Made by a program: the position numbers and the translations under genes. A stretch of 64,000 nucleotides of DNA from Pleurostoma richardsiae (lineage: Eukaryota; Ascomycota; Sordariomycetes; Calosphaeriales; Pleurostomataceae), in assembly GCA_030052745.1 (NCBI GenBank), contig JANBVO010000025.1, forward strand, positions 372,001-436,000, given 5' to 3'. A model generated the notes under the pieces. The model was not told the origin of the DNA, ran no database searches, and was given only the letters and a program-made list of their open reading frames with translations. This document shows, piece by piece, positions 44,001 through 53,578 of this stretch (position 1 is the stretch's first letter; each line of letters opens with the position of its first letter).

Positions 44001-44996
44001 AAGCATCTCTTTGATGTCACCACAGGCAATCTCGTGGGTCTCGCTGGCACTATAGCAGTTAAGCAGTCGCACCTGCGGAAGCGCCTTGAGCGCTCGACGG
44101 GCTAAGTCGATGGTCACAACCTCGCCGTTGAGCCACAGGGTTCGAAGCTCAGGAAGCCGCGCGCCAAGGTTGGAGTGCCGAGAGAGGATAGTCGCCAAGA
44201 GGGTAGGAGTCATGAGCGTTTCGGTTATGTGCCGCGCGGCGAGAAGCTCGACGAGAGCAACAGGGTCGTAGCTCGAGTCGTCCGGGACAGCGTACACCGT
44301 CGCGCCCCGAATCAGCGGCCGCAGGATCTCCCAGATGAAGAAGACATTGCATGCCACCCTGTCGCCGTGGCGGAGATCACTGAGAGCAAACCTCAGGTCG
44401 TAAGACCGCACAGGGGCGCTGTGAGGGTTCGCGATGCCCTTGGGGCGGCCAGTGGTACCCGAGGAATACGAGACGAAGGCCAGCCGCTCGAGATCGTCAT
44501 CGGCAGGCAGAGGCTTCTTCGCAGCCCCGTTCGGCTGCGCGGATCCGTTGGCAGCATCCTCCGGCTTGTCGACAACAATGAGTGGAACCTTTGCCTTAAC
44601 CTGGCCGGCATGTGCCGCCTGGGTGAGGACAACGACGGGCCTCGCATCCTCAATGACATCGGCGAGCAGTCCAGGAGGGTATGCGAGTTCGAGGACGAGG
44701 AAGGCGCCGCCGGCCCGGAGTGCAGCGAGGCACGCGATCACATACGCGGCGCTGCGGCTCATGAGCACGCCGACGAGGTCATTGCGGCCGACGCCAAACC
44801 GGCGGAGGCGGTCAGCAAGGGCGCCGGTTTCGCGGTCGAGCTCGGCGTAGGTCCACTTCCCCGTCTCATCCTCCAGGGCGACGGCATCGGGAGTGGCCCG
44901 GACTTGGCCGGCGAATAGCGCCGACAAGTCCTTGGAGGTGTCGATAACAGGCATCTTCCGAGATGTGGTACTCCGCTTGTTGAGCAGGTGCGGCAT
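41094..44996 (-). CDS. ATRR: NRPS-like A-T-R-R carboxylate reductase, glycine betaine reductase type
   Basis: One uninterrupted frame encodes about 1,300 residues. The adenylation domain (about 20-530) has VSYSSGTTGRPKGIANPHS, NCYSASETHE, YRTGDLARLLPSG and a closing SGKADLKRL with the catalytic Lys. A carrier domain follows (DFFDLGGHSLALADL, about 575-590, Ser for phosphopantetheine). Next is a thioester-reductase domain (R1; NVLLTGVTGFLGAFLLRDIL at about 670, YGQTK at about 835). The last is a classical SDR domain (R2; VAVVTGASSGIGAA at about 1060, YSASK at about 1205). This exact order is that of fungal ATRR, which reduces glycine betaine through the aldehyde to choline. The region where amino-acid-activating domains have an Asp reads ACNVFFIWEI, consistent with a substrate lacking a free amine. 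The start is uncertain: ATGs lie at 45068, 44996 and 44954. It sits tail to tail with qutR. Confidence 0.88.
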   Translation of the reverse strand: MPHLLNKRSTTSRKMPVIDTSKDLSALFAGQVRATPDAVALEDETGKWTYAELDRETGALADRLRRFGVGRNDLVGVLMSRSAAYVIACLAALRAGGAFLVLELAYPPGLLADVIEDARPVVVLTQAAHAGQVKAKVPLIVVDKPEDAANGSAQPNGAAKKPLPADDDLERLAFVSYSSGTTGRPKGIANPHSAPVRSYDLRFALSDLRHGDRVACNVFFIWEILRPLIRGATVYAVPDDSSYDPVALVELLAARHITETLMTPTLLATILSRHSNLGARLPELRTLWLNGEVVTIDLARRALKALPQVRLLNCYSASETHEIACGDIKEMLEVEEGCTVCPVGPPMDSKHTYILNEQGNKVPDGVSGELFVGGGLLAVGYLNLPETTAKSFLPDPFDSTSGARMYRTGDLARLLPSGLLEITGRVGAMIKVRGYSVQPGAVENAIVKNLAVRHCAVIAHGDGLERQLVAYIVRDKEPGDRPIPLIDESGYSPVARRVLTDHLAHYMIPALWVEMEELPTHEVSGKADLKRLPPPTVKAPAPPAVNGKKDDRNIQITVEAIAKLWAACLNVPLSAVTQKHDFFDLGGHSLALADLARRLSATFGFPVPVTRLAGAPTLEGHLEVVRDARDGHTAAVQADLPAVLRADSELADDIRPPPNATICSLADASNVLLTGVTGFLGAFLLRDILERTAANIICLVRFAEPSENDRPAGMARLRKNLVDVGLWDDSILDRVEVLPGNLARKRLGLSPDAFEELAAHVQVIIHAGATVNLVYPYAALRNPNVGGTREVLRLACRSGATVHHISTNGVLPPSKEGWPEDAMIGIDDVPTKLMDGYGQTKWVAEQLVQEANRRGLPVRIYRPGTLSGSTTSGSTNTYDLLTALIVESLHLGYAPDVPDWFMEMTAVDFVSKAIVALAGHTSPGQLVFHLGDAKPVAAPSLFNDLAKLGYPTEPLKWDDWVALWNEKRGSAKAGQDIFTVDILRGGMPSPEFLTSVIVLNDAATKPVLSLYGLQRPETDMKLLRTYTRHFYARGWLSKPPRREEPSTATAPKKAGPLTGRVAVVTGASSGIGAAVAAALAREGTHVALAARRTEALESLKGKLATHGVKVIVHKTDVTDRAQVESLMHAATEALGPVDILVACAGVMYYTLMANVRTDDWERTVDVNCKGLLHCLSSTVPGMLARGAGHIVAISSDAGRKVFPGLGVYSASKFFVEAALQTLRLETAGSGLRVTSVQPGNTATELLGMSTDTEAVKKYGEPSGAKVLDPEDVAGAIVYALRQPGYVAVNEVLIEPRDEPI

Positions 44997-47223
44997 TTGC
45001 TGCAAGTACCTACTGCGTAGTGTCAGAGCGAGTCCCACCGACCTCGGGACGGTCAATGGTATATCCAATCCGTACTAACGCGGTACTAGCACACAAAATG
45101 GAAATGATGTCATAGCGAATAGCAGGGCAAATCTCTGCAAATCATTGCATAAATTTTAAGACGCCTGTTCAGGCGTGCTGTATGTAGGGAGTAGAAGAAG
45201 TGGGAAGTTTCTCTCCAACTATATCGTAGTAATCGAGAAAGTTGAGAATCCGAGTAGCAAGGCAAAAAGGGGATGGGCTTGGCGACAGACCGATGAGACA
45301 TAGGCTTTGTTTCTTTCACAATCCCTTCCGCTGAAATGAACAGTCTGGCCTCTATGGAATCACCACGAGTGCTCTTCACGCCTTTCTCTTCCTGAAGGGC
45401 GATATTCCTAGAGTCCCACGAGTAGGGAAAGTGTACTTATTCGGGTAATAGTAGATCGGGGCGTTGCGGAGATCGGCTTTGGTCTCCTTACAACTACTCC
45501 GGTAAATTGGCTCCGTCAGCACGCAAGGTTTCACACAACTCGGTAACAGACCATCCCTCGTAACTTTGCAATACGTCTAGATAATCGGCGGTCTTCAGCA
45601 TTGCAAGCTACCATCAATCAACGGCATCGAGTGAAGTATATCCAACAAGACTCAGCTCTATACGTAGGGTTACCAGTTCTTCTTCCATGCTTACTAGAGG
45701 TAGGTGAACAAGCTAAACCTTCTATAATTACTCTGAATCTTACAATGTCATCTTCTGCGCATTTTCTTGCCCATTTTCAGATTATAATTCCCACTTCTCC
45801 CCTGCTGGGCACCATACAGTGCCCTGGGGGAAGATAGCCTGCTTCCTAGGCGGCACAGTCAGCTGTATCATGCTACAGGAGCCTTACGGTGGCCCGCTCA
45901 TTCATTCTATTCAACACAGCTACTGGTATCCATGAGTGCATAGGGTGAACTCGGGCCTTTCTCAGGATGGACTCGAGGGCCAAGGTTATTGCTCAGCTTG
46001 GCACCTTCCACCAAGAGGATAACACGTCAGCCAAGGCGAGCAACCACGTATCATACATCTTGCCTCCCTTCCCTTGCGAGGTACAGCACCTCATTGAATA
46101 GAGCGAGCAAAGCCCAGCAACTTGGCGCCCGAAGATTACAAATTGAGTCGCAATACCATATCTACCCGGACATATATGGTATGCATCCTCCCAGCTCGAA
46201 TAATGACAAGGCCCCTCCCGAACGCCTCGACACTCCGGCTACGCATCGACAACGAAGATCTGCGATATATTCATCGCCTTCTTCTATCCTGCCGAAAAAC
46301 CGGGTAATGGTCCAATAAGTCATCGAAAACCCGGACCGGCTCGTTCCTCACTTCATCCGGCGCTCATATCGGAAGCAGCCGTTCCGTGCCCTCTCTTAGG
46401 CGATAGCCTTCCCGATGACCCGGAGTGAAGAAGGGATTTGATGTCAATCTTCACCCGCGAGTATATTAACAGCAGGGCTATGAGTTTCTCCAAGTGGTTC
46501 GGGGAGAGAGCACTCCGCATGAGGTGCGGGTCGGCCCATACCCGAGGGTTCGGATCCTGAATCCTTGGCCAGGGCATGGAGAAGACCAAGCTTACTTATA
46601 AGCCACTGGGACTCCCCCCCAGACATGCGCCAAATCAGTTACACAGGCCTACGGCTCTCTTCACCAGTTCGACGGAGTTTGTTATACAGTGAGTTTATAT
46701 TTATCATTACGATTTCTCTACAAGAACACATAGCGGCCCATGCCGCCGCCCTCGAGTTCCTGTCCTGATTCGTCCCATTCACGACAACACAACTCCTGCC
46801 CCAGCCGAAATGTCCAGACCCTCTTTCATAGAGGCGGAATCCAGGTCGACGGGCCCAACAAAGAAAGTGAAATAAAGTCAAGGTCCCTTTGTACTCCAGT
46901 CCATGCTCTTAGTATATGGTGTATGATGTGACGGGAAATGTACAGACGTCGTCGTCGAAGCAGTTCCGAAAAACATATCACCTGTCTGTTCTCTCAACGC
47001 CCCTTCGTCCCGTTCGTTTGCTCTCAGACCGTCCAAATAAGGGGTCTGCCGCCCTCAAAAAGATTTTCTCGCAGATGCCGCCGAACGAAAAAGAGCGCAA
47101 AGTGATGCCTGGGAAGCTTCAAAAAGAGGCAACCAGTCGTCCCTTCCCCCGAGGAGTTTCTCTTCCTCGACATATTAAACCCCACTACGGAGGGGACATC
47201 TAAGGGGACCCGGTCGTCGTCGC
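44997..47223. other. Intergenic, 2.2 kb; no gene seen
   Basis: Promoter side of the A-T-R-R gene on the left and 3' flank of the GT2 gene on the right. Frames are short, overlapping and unlike any family. No clear repeat was found. Confidence 0.4.
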
Positions 47224-49772
47224 TTAGAAAAGGAAGGGGAGGAACGTCATCACGAAGATGAGCACCGTGTACAGGGTGGTGGCCGTGTACTCGAACTCGA
47301 ACCACGCGGCCTGGCCGCCGAAGGCGATGCGCTTGCTCGCCGCGTTAGGGTGGGCCACGCCCGTCTTGGGGTCGCGGACCAGCAGCTCCTCACGGTCGGG
47401 CATGTCGGGCGGGTCGATGGCGTACGAGATGGGCGTCCACATGGAGCTGCAGATGAAGATGAAGGTCAGCGGCGGCCAGAAGGCGTGCGTGACCAGGCAG
47501 CGCAGCACGCCCTTGGCGGTGGTGTCCTGGTAGAAGCAGCGGTACGAGGAGAGCACCACGCCGACGAGGGTCACGTAGACGAAGGCGAGGTGGAAGACCG
47601 CCATGAAGTTGAAGAGCACGCCCCACAGCCGGCGGAACATGTTCTTGCGCGTCTTGGGGTCGCGCTCGTTGAGCGCCGAGCCGAGCGAGCCGGTGGGCTT
47701 GAAAGCCTGCGCCTGTCCGCCCAGCCAGCGGGGCAGAATGAAGGACCGGATCAGGCACAGCGCGATGTACGGCGACATCCACAACTGGTAGCGGGACCCG
47801 CGCTGGCCGGTGTGATAGCCGGCGGGAATGAAGAGGGCGAACTCGCACAGGCGGTTGGAGATGGTGGCGGCGAAGCAGGCGCGCACGAGCCAGCGGAGCT
47901 GGTCCTCGTTGGCATAGGCCACCAGCGGCTTGCCCATGATGAGGATGATGGGGATGGCGAAGAGCGAGATGGTCAGCAGGATGGTGTACATGGACAACGA
48001 CGCGTACAGGAAGCCCGAGAACCGCTGCGCCGCCGTCATCTGCCGCACCTTGTCGCCGAACAGGCAAAAGTTGAGCTTGAAGGACGTGTCGACCGTGCCG
48101 ATGGCCCAGCGCGTCCGCTGCTTCAGATGGCCGCCATAGTCCTCAGGGACCGTACCGAACTGCAGGGGCTCGTGCACGTACGCCGTCTTCCAGCCCTTTC
48201 CGAGCATGAGCGTCGACGTCGCGACGTCCTCGGCAAGAGAGCCCAGCGGAAAGTTGCCGATTTGGTCGAGGGCCTCGCGACGCGCGACGTAGCCCGATCC
48301 GGTGCACCACGCGACACCCATCGTGTCCTTAATGGGCTCGATGACGTGCACGAAGAAGTCCAAGCTCTGGGCAAGGGGATCAGAGGGAGGCGTGTTGTAG
48401 AACAGCTGAGGCGGGCAGGCCAGGGCCACCTTGGGATCCACAACCAGATGGGGAAGGACGGCGCGGAGCCACTGTTTCTCGGGAATCTGGGAGACGCGTT
48501 AGGTAAGAGCCATTCGGGTACACCGGCAAGGGCAAACGCTTACCATATCGGCATCCAGGGCAGCCATGAACTGGCCGGCACCACCGGGGAATTTGTGAAC
48601 GGCGTCAAGGCCGTAGTTGAGGTTACCGGCCTTGAAGTGATGGGGGACACCGGGGTACTTGGGCCGCGCGATGTAGTAGAGGTTGGGGTACGTCATGGCC
48701 AGGTTCTCGACAGCCTTCTCCAGGCTCTCTACCTTGCCGTCGTCGAGCACAATCACTCGGAACCTATCGCGGGGGTAGTCTAGGTCGCAGGCTCCCCGGA
48801 CGGTGTCCAGAACCACATCATCGTCCTCCTTGCAGCAGGTGATGAACACGTCGACGGTTGGGACGTCCTCACCGGTCAGCCGCAGCTTAGGCCGGTTCCT
48901 CTTCCGCATGGACATCATGGTCCAGCTATTGTGCATCAGGGACGGGATAGCCGTCGCGACCTCAACAGCTATGAAGAGCCACGCCGCGGCGTACGTGGTG
49001 TGCATCTTCTGCTGGGCGAAGATAACGCAAGCAATACGGAAGCCGAGGTACAGGAGGTACAGGCCCATGTTGAGGATGGTCAGGATGGGCACAAAGCGGA
49101 ACACCCATCGCTTCCAACCCTTCCATATGTCGGAGTCGTCTCGATCATGCAGCCGTGCTACTGTGCCGGGCACCACCCAGTCTTTGTCGAGGATTGGATC
49201 GGGGGCCTGGCCCAGGAGTCCCGTGAGACTGAGGTGGCTCTGATTCTGCTCAATGGGAATCAATTGTCAGCGGACAGACATGGGGGACGCGAAGAAAGCC
49301 GCCTGATGGGCGTGAGGCAACGTACCATGGGTGTTGTTGGCCTCGAGTCCGTGATTGAGGAGATTGGCCTAGGAGGATGGAGGTGTGGCAGGTCACCTGG
49401 AGTTGCCTGGCCGCTGCTCCTCAGGGACGGCGTGCTGGAGCGAGACTCATAGTAGTGAGAGTCTGTCAGGAAGTGTCCGCTCATCCTCGCGCCGGCACCG
49501 GGTGACGGTGCCCAGCCGGGTGACGACACATAATCGTCGGAGTGGACGGGGTGGTGAAGGGGAGTTGGGAAGGGCCTCATCGGTCTGGAATAGTCGGGGA
49601 TGGCTCGCCCGCGGTACTCCTCGGGATAGGAGTAGGCATTGGCGTCGCCGGTGAGGTTGCTGGAGCTCCCGTTGTTGTTGCGATTTCGAAGGACATCGAT
49701 TTCGACCATTTCCCCATAGTCCTCCTCGGGATTGCCCTTCATGCTGAAGGAGTGATTGTCGTGCCGCCACAT
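47224..49772 (-). CDS. GT2: Type 2 glycosyltransferase (fungal GT2, cellulose/hyaluronan-synthase-like)
   Basis: Three exons, 49326-49772, 48544-49248 and 47224-48486, with introns of 77 and 57 nt, give 804 residues. The N-terminal 150 residues are disordered (Ser/Pro/Tyr-rich). Two membrane spans follow (PILTILNMGLYLLYLGFRIA, AAAWLFIAVEVATAIPSL). The cytoplasmic catalytic core has VDVFITCCKEDDDVVLDT, DDGK, the LDADM motif split from IPEKQW by intron 2, TGSGYVARREAL, the acceptor-base motif LAEDVATS, and QRTRWAIGT (QxxRW). Several C-terminal membrane spans end in LIFVMTFLPFLF. This matches the ascomycete GT2 family shown in Zymoseptoria and Fusarium to be needed for hyphal extension on solid surfaces and for plant infection. 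The polysaccharide product is not established. All catalytic motifs are present. Confidence 0.93.
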
Positions 49773-51988
49773 ACACCGGTCTCTAGAGCGAATGAATGGG
49801 TGTATATGAGGCGAGAGGAGGGGGGGAGCTCTTCAAGTAACAGGAGCGAGAGAGCTGTTACTTGGGAGCGGTTGTTTTTGTTCGCGTGGGCTGCTAGCGA
49901 GCGTTGGAGGTGAACGAGTGTAGCCAGCAGAGTTCGTGCTGGGCAGACGCAAGGTGAGTTGACGAGTGACGAGAGGACGAAAAGGAGCCACACGGAGAAA
50001 CGAGACAGCAGCAGAGGGGGGGGCGGAGGGTCTTTGGTGAGTGCGTGCCCACACTGTGGACTGCTCGAACAGCCTGGAAACAGTCGAAAAGAGAGACACC
50101 GAGAGGTAGACGAAGCGCGGCTCCCCCGGATGGCCGTTATCAGGCGTCACATGCTATTGGGCGGAGGGGGCCCCTGACCGTTCAGATTTCAACGTCCCAG
50201 TCGCGCCGGAGCCTCAGAGGAGTCCGCCCGACCGTGTGCACACTGTATACGGGGCATTGTAGGGGCAATACGATACGATGGGCACACCGGGGGGCCCACG
50301 ATGCGTGCTTGGCAACACGAGCTTGACGTGTTAGCGTCGGGTGCTTGGGGTTGCATTGCGAAGGGTCCCGACCGCATATCCCTGGCGATACGCGCCTCGG
50401 GGGCCTGGCTAAGCTGCTGCTAATCACCTAATCAACTGCAGCCAGGGACTGGCAGCTCGGCAAGGTGTGGATGGGCTGACCCCCACACGTTCTCTTGCTG
50501 CTAGTTACGGTGCGAGTCCGCTGGCCGCCTCTGCCTTGCTGCCTTGCTCCGGCGGCGGCTGGTCAGGTAAGATGGCTGGATGGGCAACTCTGCCACTCTA
50601 TTTTTGCCCCTTTTTTTCGTGTTGGAGCACAAGATCTCCAGGGCCCACACCACACCACAGCAAAATACGGGCAGCCGAACCAGGTACATTCTTCACCCGC
50701 CAGAAAGGGGCGAAGGGCTCAGTACCCTCCGTCCTGACTAACGTTAGAGTACTCTTCCTAAGGTGCCTAGATTGGTAGAGTTGAAGGTTCCCGTTGACAA
50801 AGGGGAAAACGGTGGCTCTAAACTAGCTAGGCTGGTTGTTATTTTTTTTCTTCCTCTTCTCGCCCCTGATGACGCAGTTGTCAAACAAGTCTTGATGGGG
50901 GAAAAGGAGGAGGCAAGGAGGCAGGAGGCATGCGGAATGTTGCAGCGCCCGTGGGCAGCTGGGAATCTGCGTTCGCGTCTTGTTTTTCCCTGTTTTCTTT
51001 GTTGCCATTGCCGCTGCTCATCGCGCTCGGATACTGTTTCCGGCAAATCAACGGAATTCGTACCTGAGCTGATCTGCTGCGGCTGTGCAAGATCCATCCT
51101 CCCAAATTATCCAGTCCAGTCCAATTCCAGGTTCCAGGTTCCAGTCCAGGACTCCAGGTACGAGATCGGTTGTACCTCAGGGAGGTTGTTCCGTGCGCCA
51201 TTACACGCAGATCGCGATGCGGAAGTACCTCCGTTCACGTATCTTGCCCTGCACTTATGCTTGATTTTTCTCTTCCTTTTTTTCGTCTCCGTCTTTTAAT
51301 TCGGCGTCCGGATCTCCATCGTAATTACCGTAAGCCCCACCCGATTGGCCGTCTGCCCGCCACGGCGCTGCGGGCGCTGCCTGTCTCGGTGCTGCTGGCG
51401 GCCGTCTGTTGTGCCTGTGCCTGTGCCTTGTCCACACAGTTGCCCACACTGTCTGCTCAGGGCTACGAAAAGGGGGCCGCCGGTCCGATTTGCATGATCC
51501 GCCTCTCATTCACTGACTGACTCTCGTCTCAGCTAACTGACAAGCGCCCTGCCACTCGCTGTCTGAGGCACCGGCTCGCCAGGGGCAGAAAATGTTTTCC
51601 GGAGGCTTTTACTGAGTAGCACGACGTGCTAAGTTAACTAACCATCACAGTACAACGTATCGGCCATCACTGTCACCGATCCCGTCTTGACCTAGAGGGC
51701 CGCCCGCTGAGGAGAGACAGGAGGGACAATTGCTCCGAGAAGCAACACGCCGGCTCACTTTCGTTCGACCATCGACGCTCGCTCGCTTTCCACTGCCGCC
51801 GCCTGCCGCTCTCTGCGTGCTCACTCACCTACGCACCGTTCCTTCCAGCGTTACTCACCTTTTCCTGCTGCTCCTGTGCGAACGAGAGACGATAATACAT
51901 GACACCAGGCCCATAGATCTGGTTTTCCACCTGCCTTTCTTTCACTGCCTGCTGTTGATTGAGGCCGCGGACGGCTCGCATCACCACC
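49773..51988. other. Divergent promoter region of GT2 and the GH12 gene, 2.2 kb
   Basis: No gene is supported. The region has poly-T/poly-C pyrimidine tracts (for example around 50,590-50,620 and 50,840-50,860) and a short iterated TTCCAGGTTCCAG motif near 51,125. Its length suggests extended upstream regulation or long 5' leaders for the two flanking genes. Confidence 0.4.
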
Positions 51989-53578
51989 ATGGGCCTCTTC
52001 AACATCCGGTTCCTCGTCAACTTCGCCCTGCTGGCCATCCCAATCGGCGTTACCCTGGGCATCCTGCTCGGCATCGACTCCCACCGCCAGGCCACCGGAC
52101 AGGCACCCCTCTACTCCCCTCCCGCCAGCACTGGCGGCAGCGGCAGCGGCAGCGGCGGTGATTCACCCAAGAACAACGGTGTCACCAAGACGCAGTACTG
52201 CCAGAAGTCTTTCGGTATAACGCCCAAGTCCAAGGGACAGGAATACACACGTGAGTCGATACCTTTCTGCTCCGCGGTCCCCGTGCTCCCCCTGTTCCGG
52301 CGGGGCAGAGGCATCAGCAGCGTCGCCATCTGGCGCCGGTCTGTTGTCAGCTGCCCCCCACTGGCTCACCTTTCCTGATCAACCCTTTCCGTCACTCTGG
52401 CTTACTCAGCCATCGCATCCCTGCTCCCGTCCAACATCATCACGCCTCACTCCCCTACCCTACGTGTCGCCATACTGACATCTTGTTCTACAGTCAATCC
52501 CAATCAGTGGGGTTGGGACGAAAGCGACGGAGGCGGTCTGTGTATGAACGTAAGCGTCAACGAGGCCAAGACCTCATTCCGATTCCTTTTGTCTCTCCCT
52601 CTTCCCGCCCCCGGCGGATTACGTAGCTCTCATTCCACACGAACAATGAGAGCCTCAACATTGTGTCTCGCTTACGTTTCTGGGCACGGCAAGCGCTCGC
52701 CTCACGAAACGCCCAGCTGGCCTAGTGCTGCTGCAGCGGAGGAGGCCCAGCTGAGCCAGAGTCGATCTGGACTTGCGATGAGAATGCTCCCACAGAACGG
52801 GGAAGACGATGGAGGGCGAAGATGAGGCGAGGCAGTCACTGACCCGTTGCACAGGTCACCACCTACAACAACGCGACTTACCCTACCAACACTACAGCGC
52901 CCGCCTGGTCCATAACGTGGGAGTACCCCCAGGGTCCTGAGACGCAACCCGTGCACGCCTTCCCCAACATCAAGGTCGACGGCGGCGTCTTCCCAGCCAC
53001 GATTGAGACCCTCTCACAGGTCGATGTCGACGTCGAGTGGTATTATGCCGTCGGCAACGACTCTGCGACCGCCACTGACGAGACGACGCTCACGTCGAGC
53101 TCCGTCAACGCCAACGTCGCCATCGACATGTTCTTAGACAGCGACAGCGACAATGCCCAGGACTCTGAGAAGGCCACCTACGAAGTCATGGTGTGGTTCG
53201 CGGACTTTGGGTCCGCGACGCAGCCCATCGGTCTCTCGGACGGAGCCAAAGCGACACAAGTGCTGGACGGCACGACCTTGTCAGTTCAATTTCCCCCTCC
53301 TTACCATTCCGTAACTCTGACAAGTGAAAAGCTCCCTATACGTCGGTCAGAACAGCCTGGACCAGAACGTCCTGACCTGGGTGGCGTCCACCACGACAGA
53401 CACGTTCAACGGCGACATCCTGCCGCTCATCTCTGCGCTCCTGACGCTTGACGGCACCAGCTACCCCTCGAAGACCGACTACCTCGGCTATATGGCCTTC
53501 GGCTCTGAGGCCTACTGGTCGCAGGACTACGTCACCTTCTCCGTGCCCACTCTGTCCATCGACGTGCGCACGTCCTGA
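51989..53578 (+). CDS. GH12 endo-beta-1,4-glucanase/xyloglucanase with N-terminal membrane anchor
   Basis: Four exons, 51989-52250, 52494-52549, 52855-53279 and 53332-53578, give 329 residues. Introns 1 and 2 are unusually long for this window (243 and 305 nt). Residues about 6-30 form a hydrophobic span (FLVNFALLAIPIGVTLGILL) followed by a Gly/Ser linker (GGSGSGSGG). There is no obvious signal-peptidase site, so a type II membrane-anchored form is likely. The GH12 core has QWGWDESDGGGLCMN, WEYP, the nucleophile segment YEVMVWFADFG and the acid/base segment GYMAFGSEAYW. The last junction rebuilds GTTF/SLYVGQ. GH12 enzymes cut beta-1,4-glucans or xyloglucan of plant walls. The ATG context (CACCATGGG) is good. 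Confidence 0.9.

Noticed and set aside
47350-48783. 477-codon plus-strand open frame
   Set aside because: Antisense to the GT2 catalytic exons; it is His/Arg/Glu-rich and lacks family resemblance, a shadow of high-GC coding sequence.
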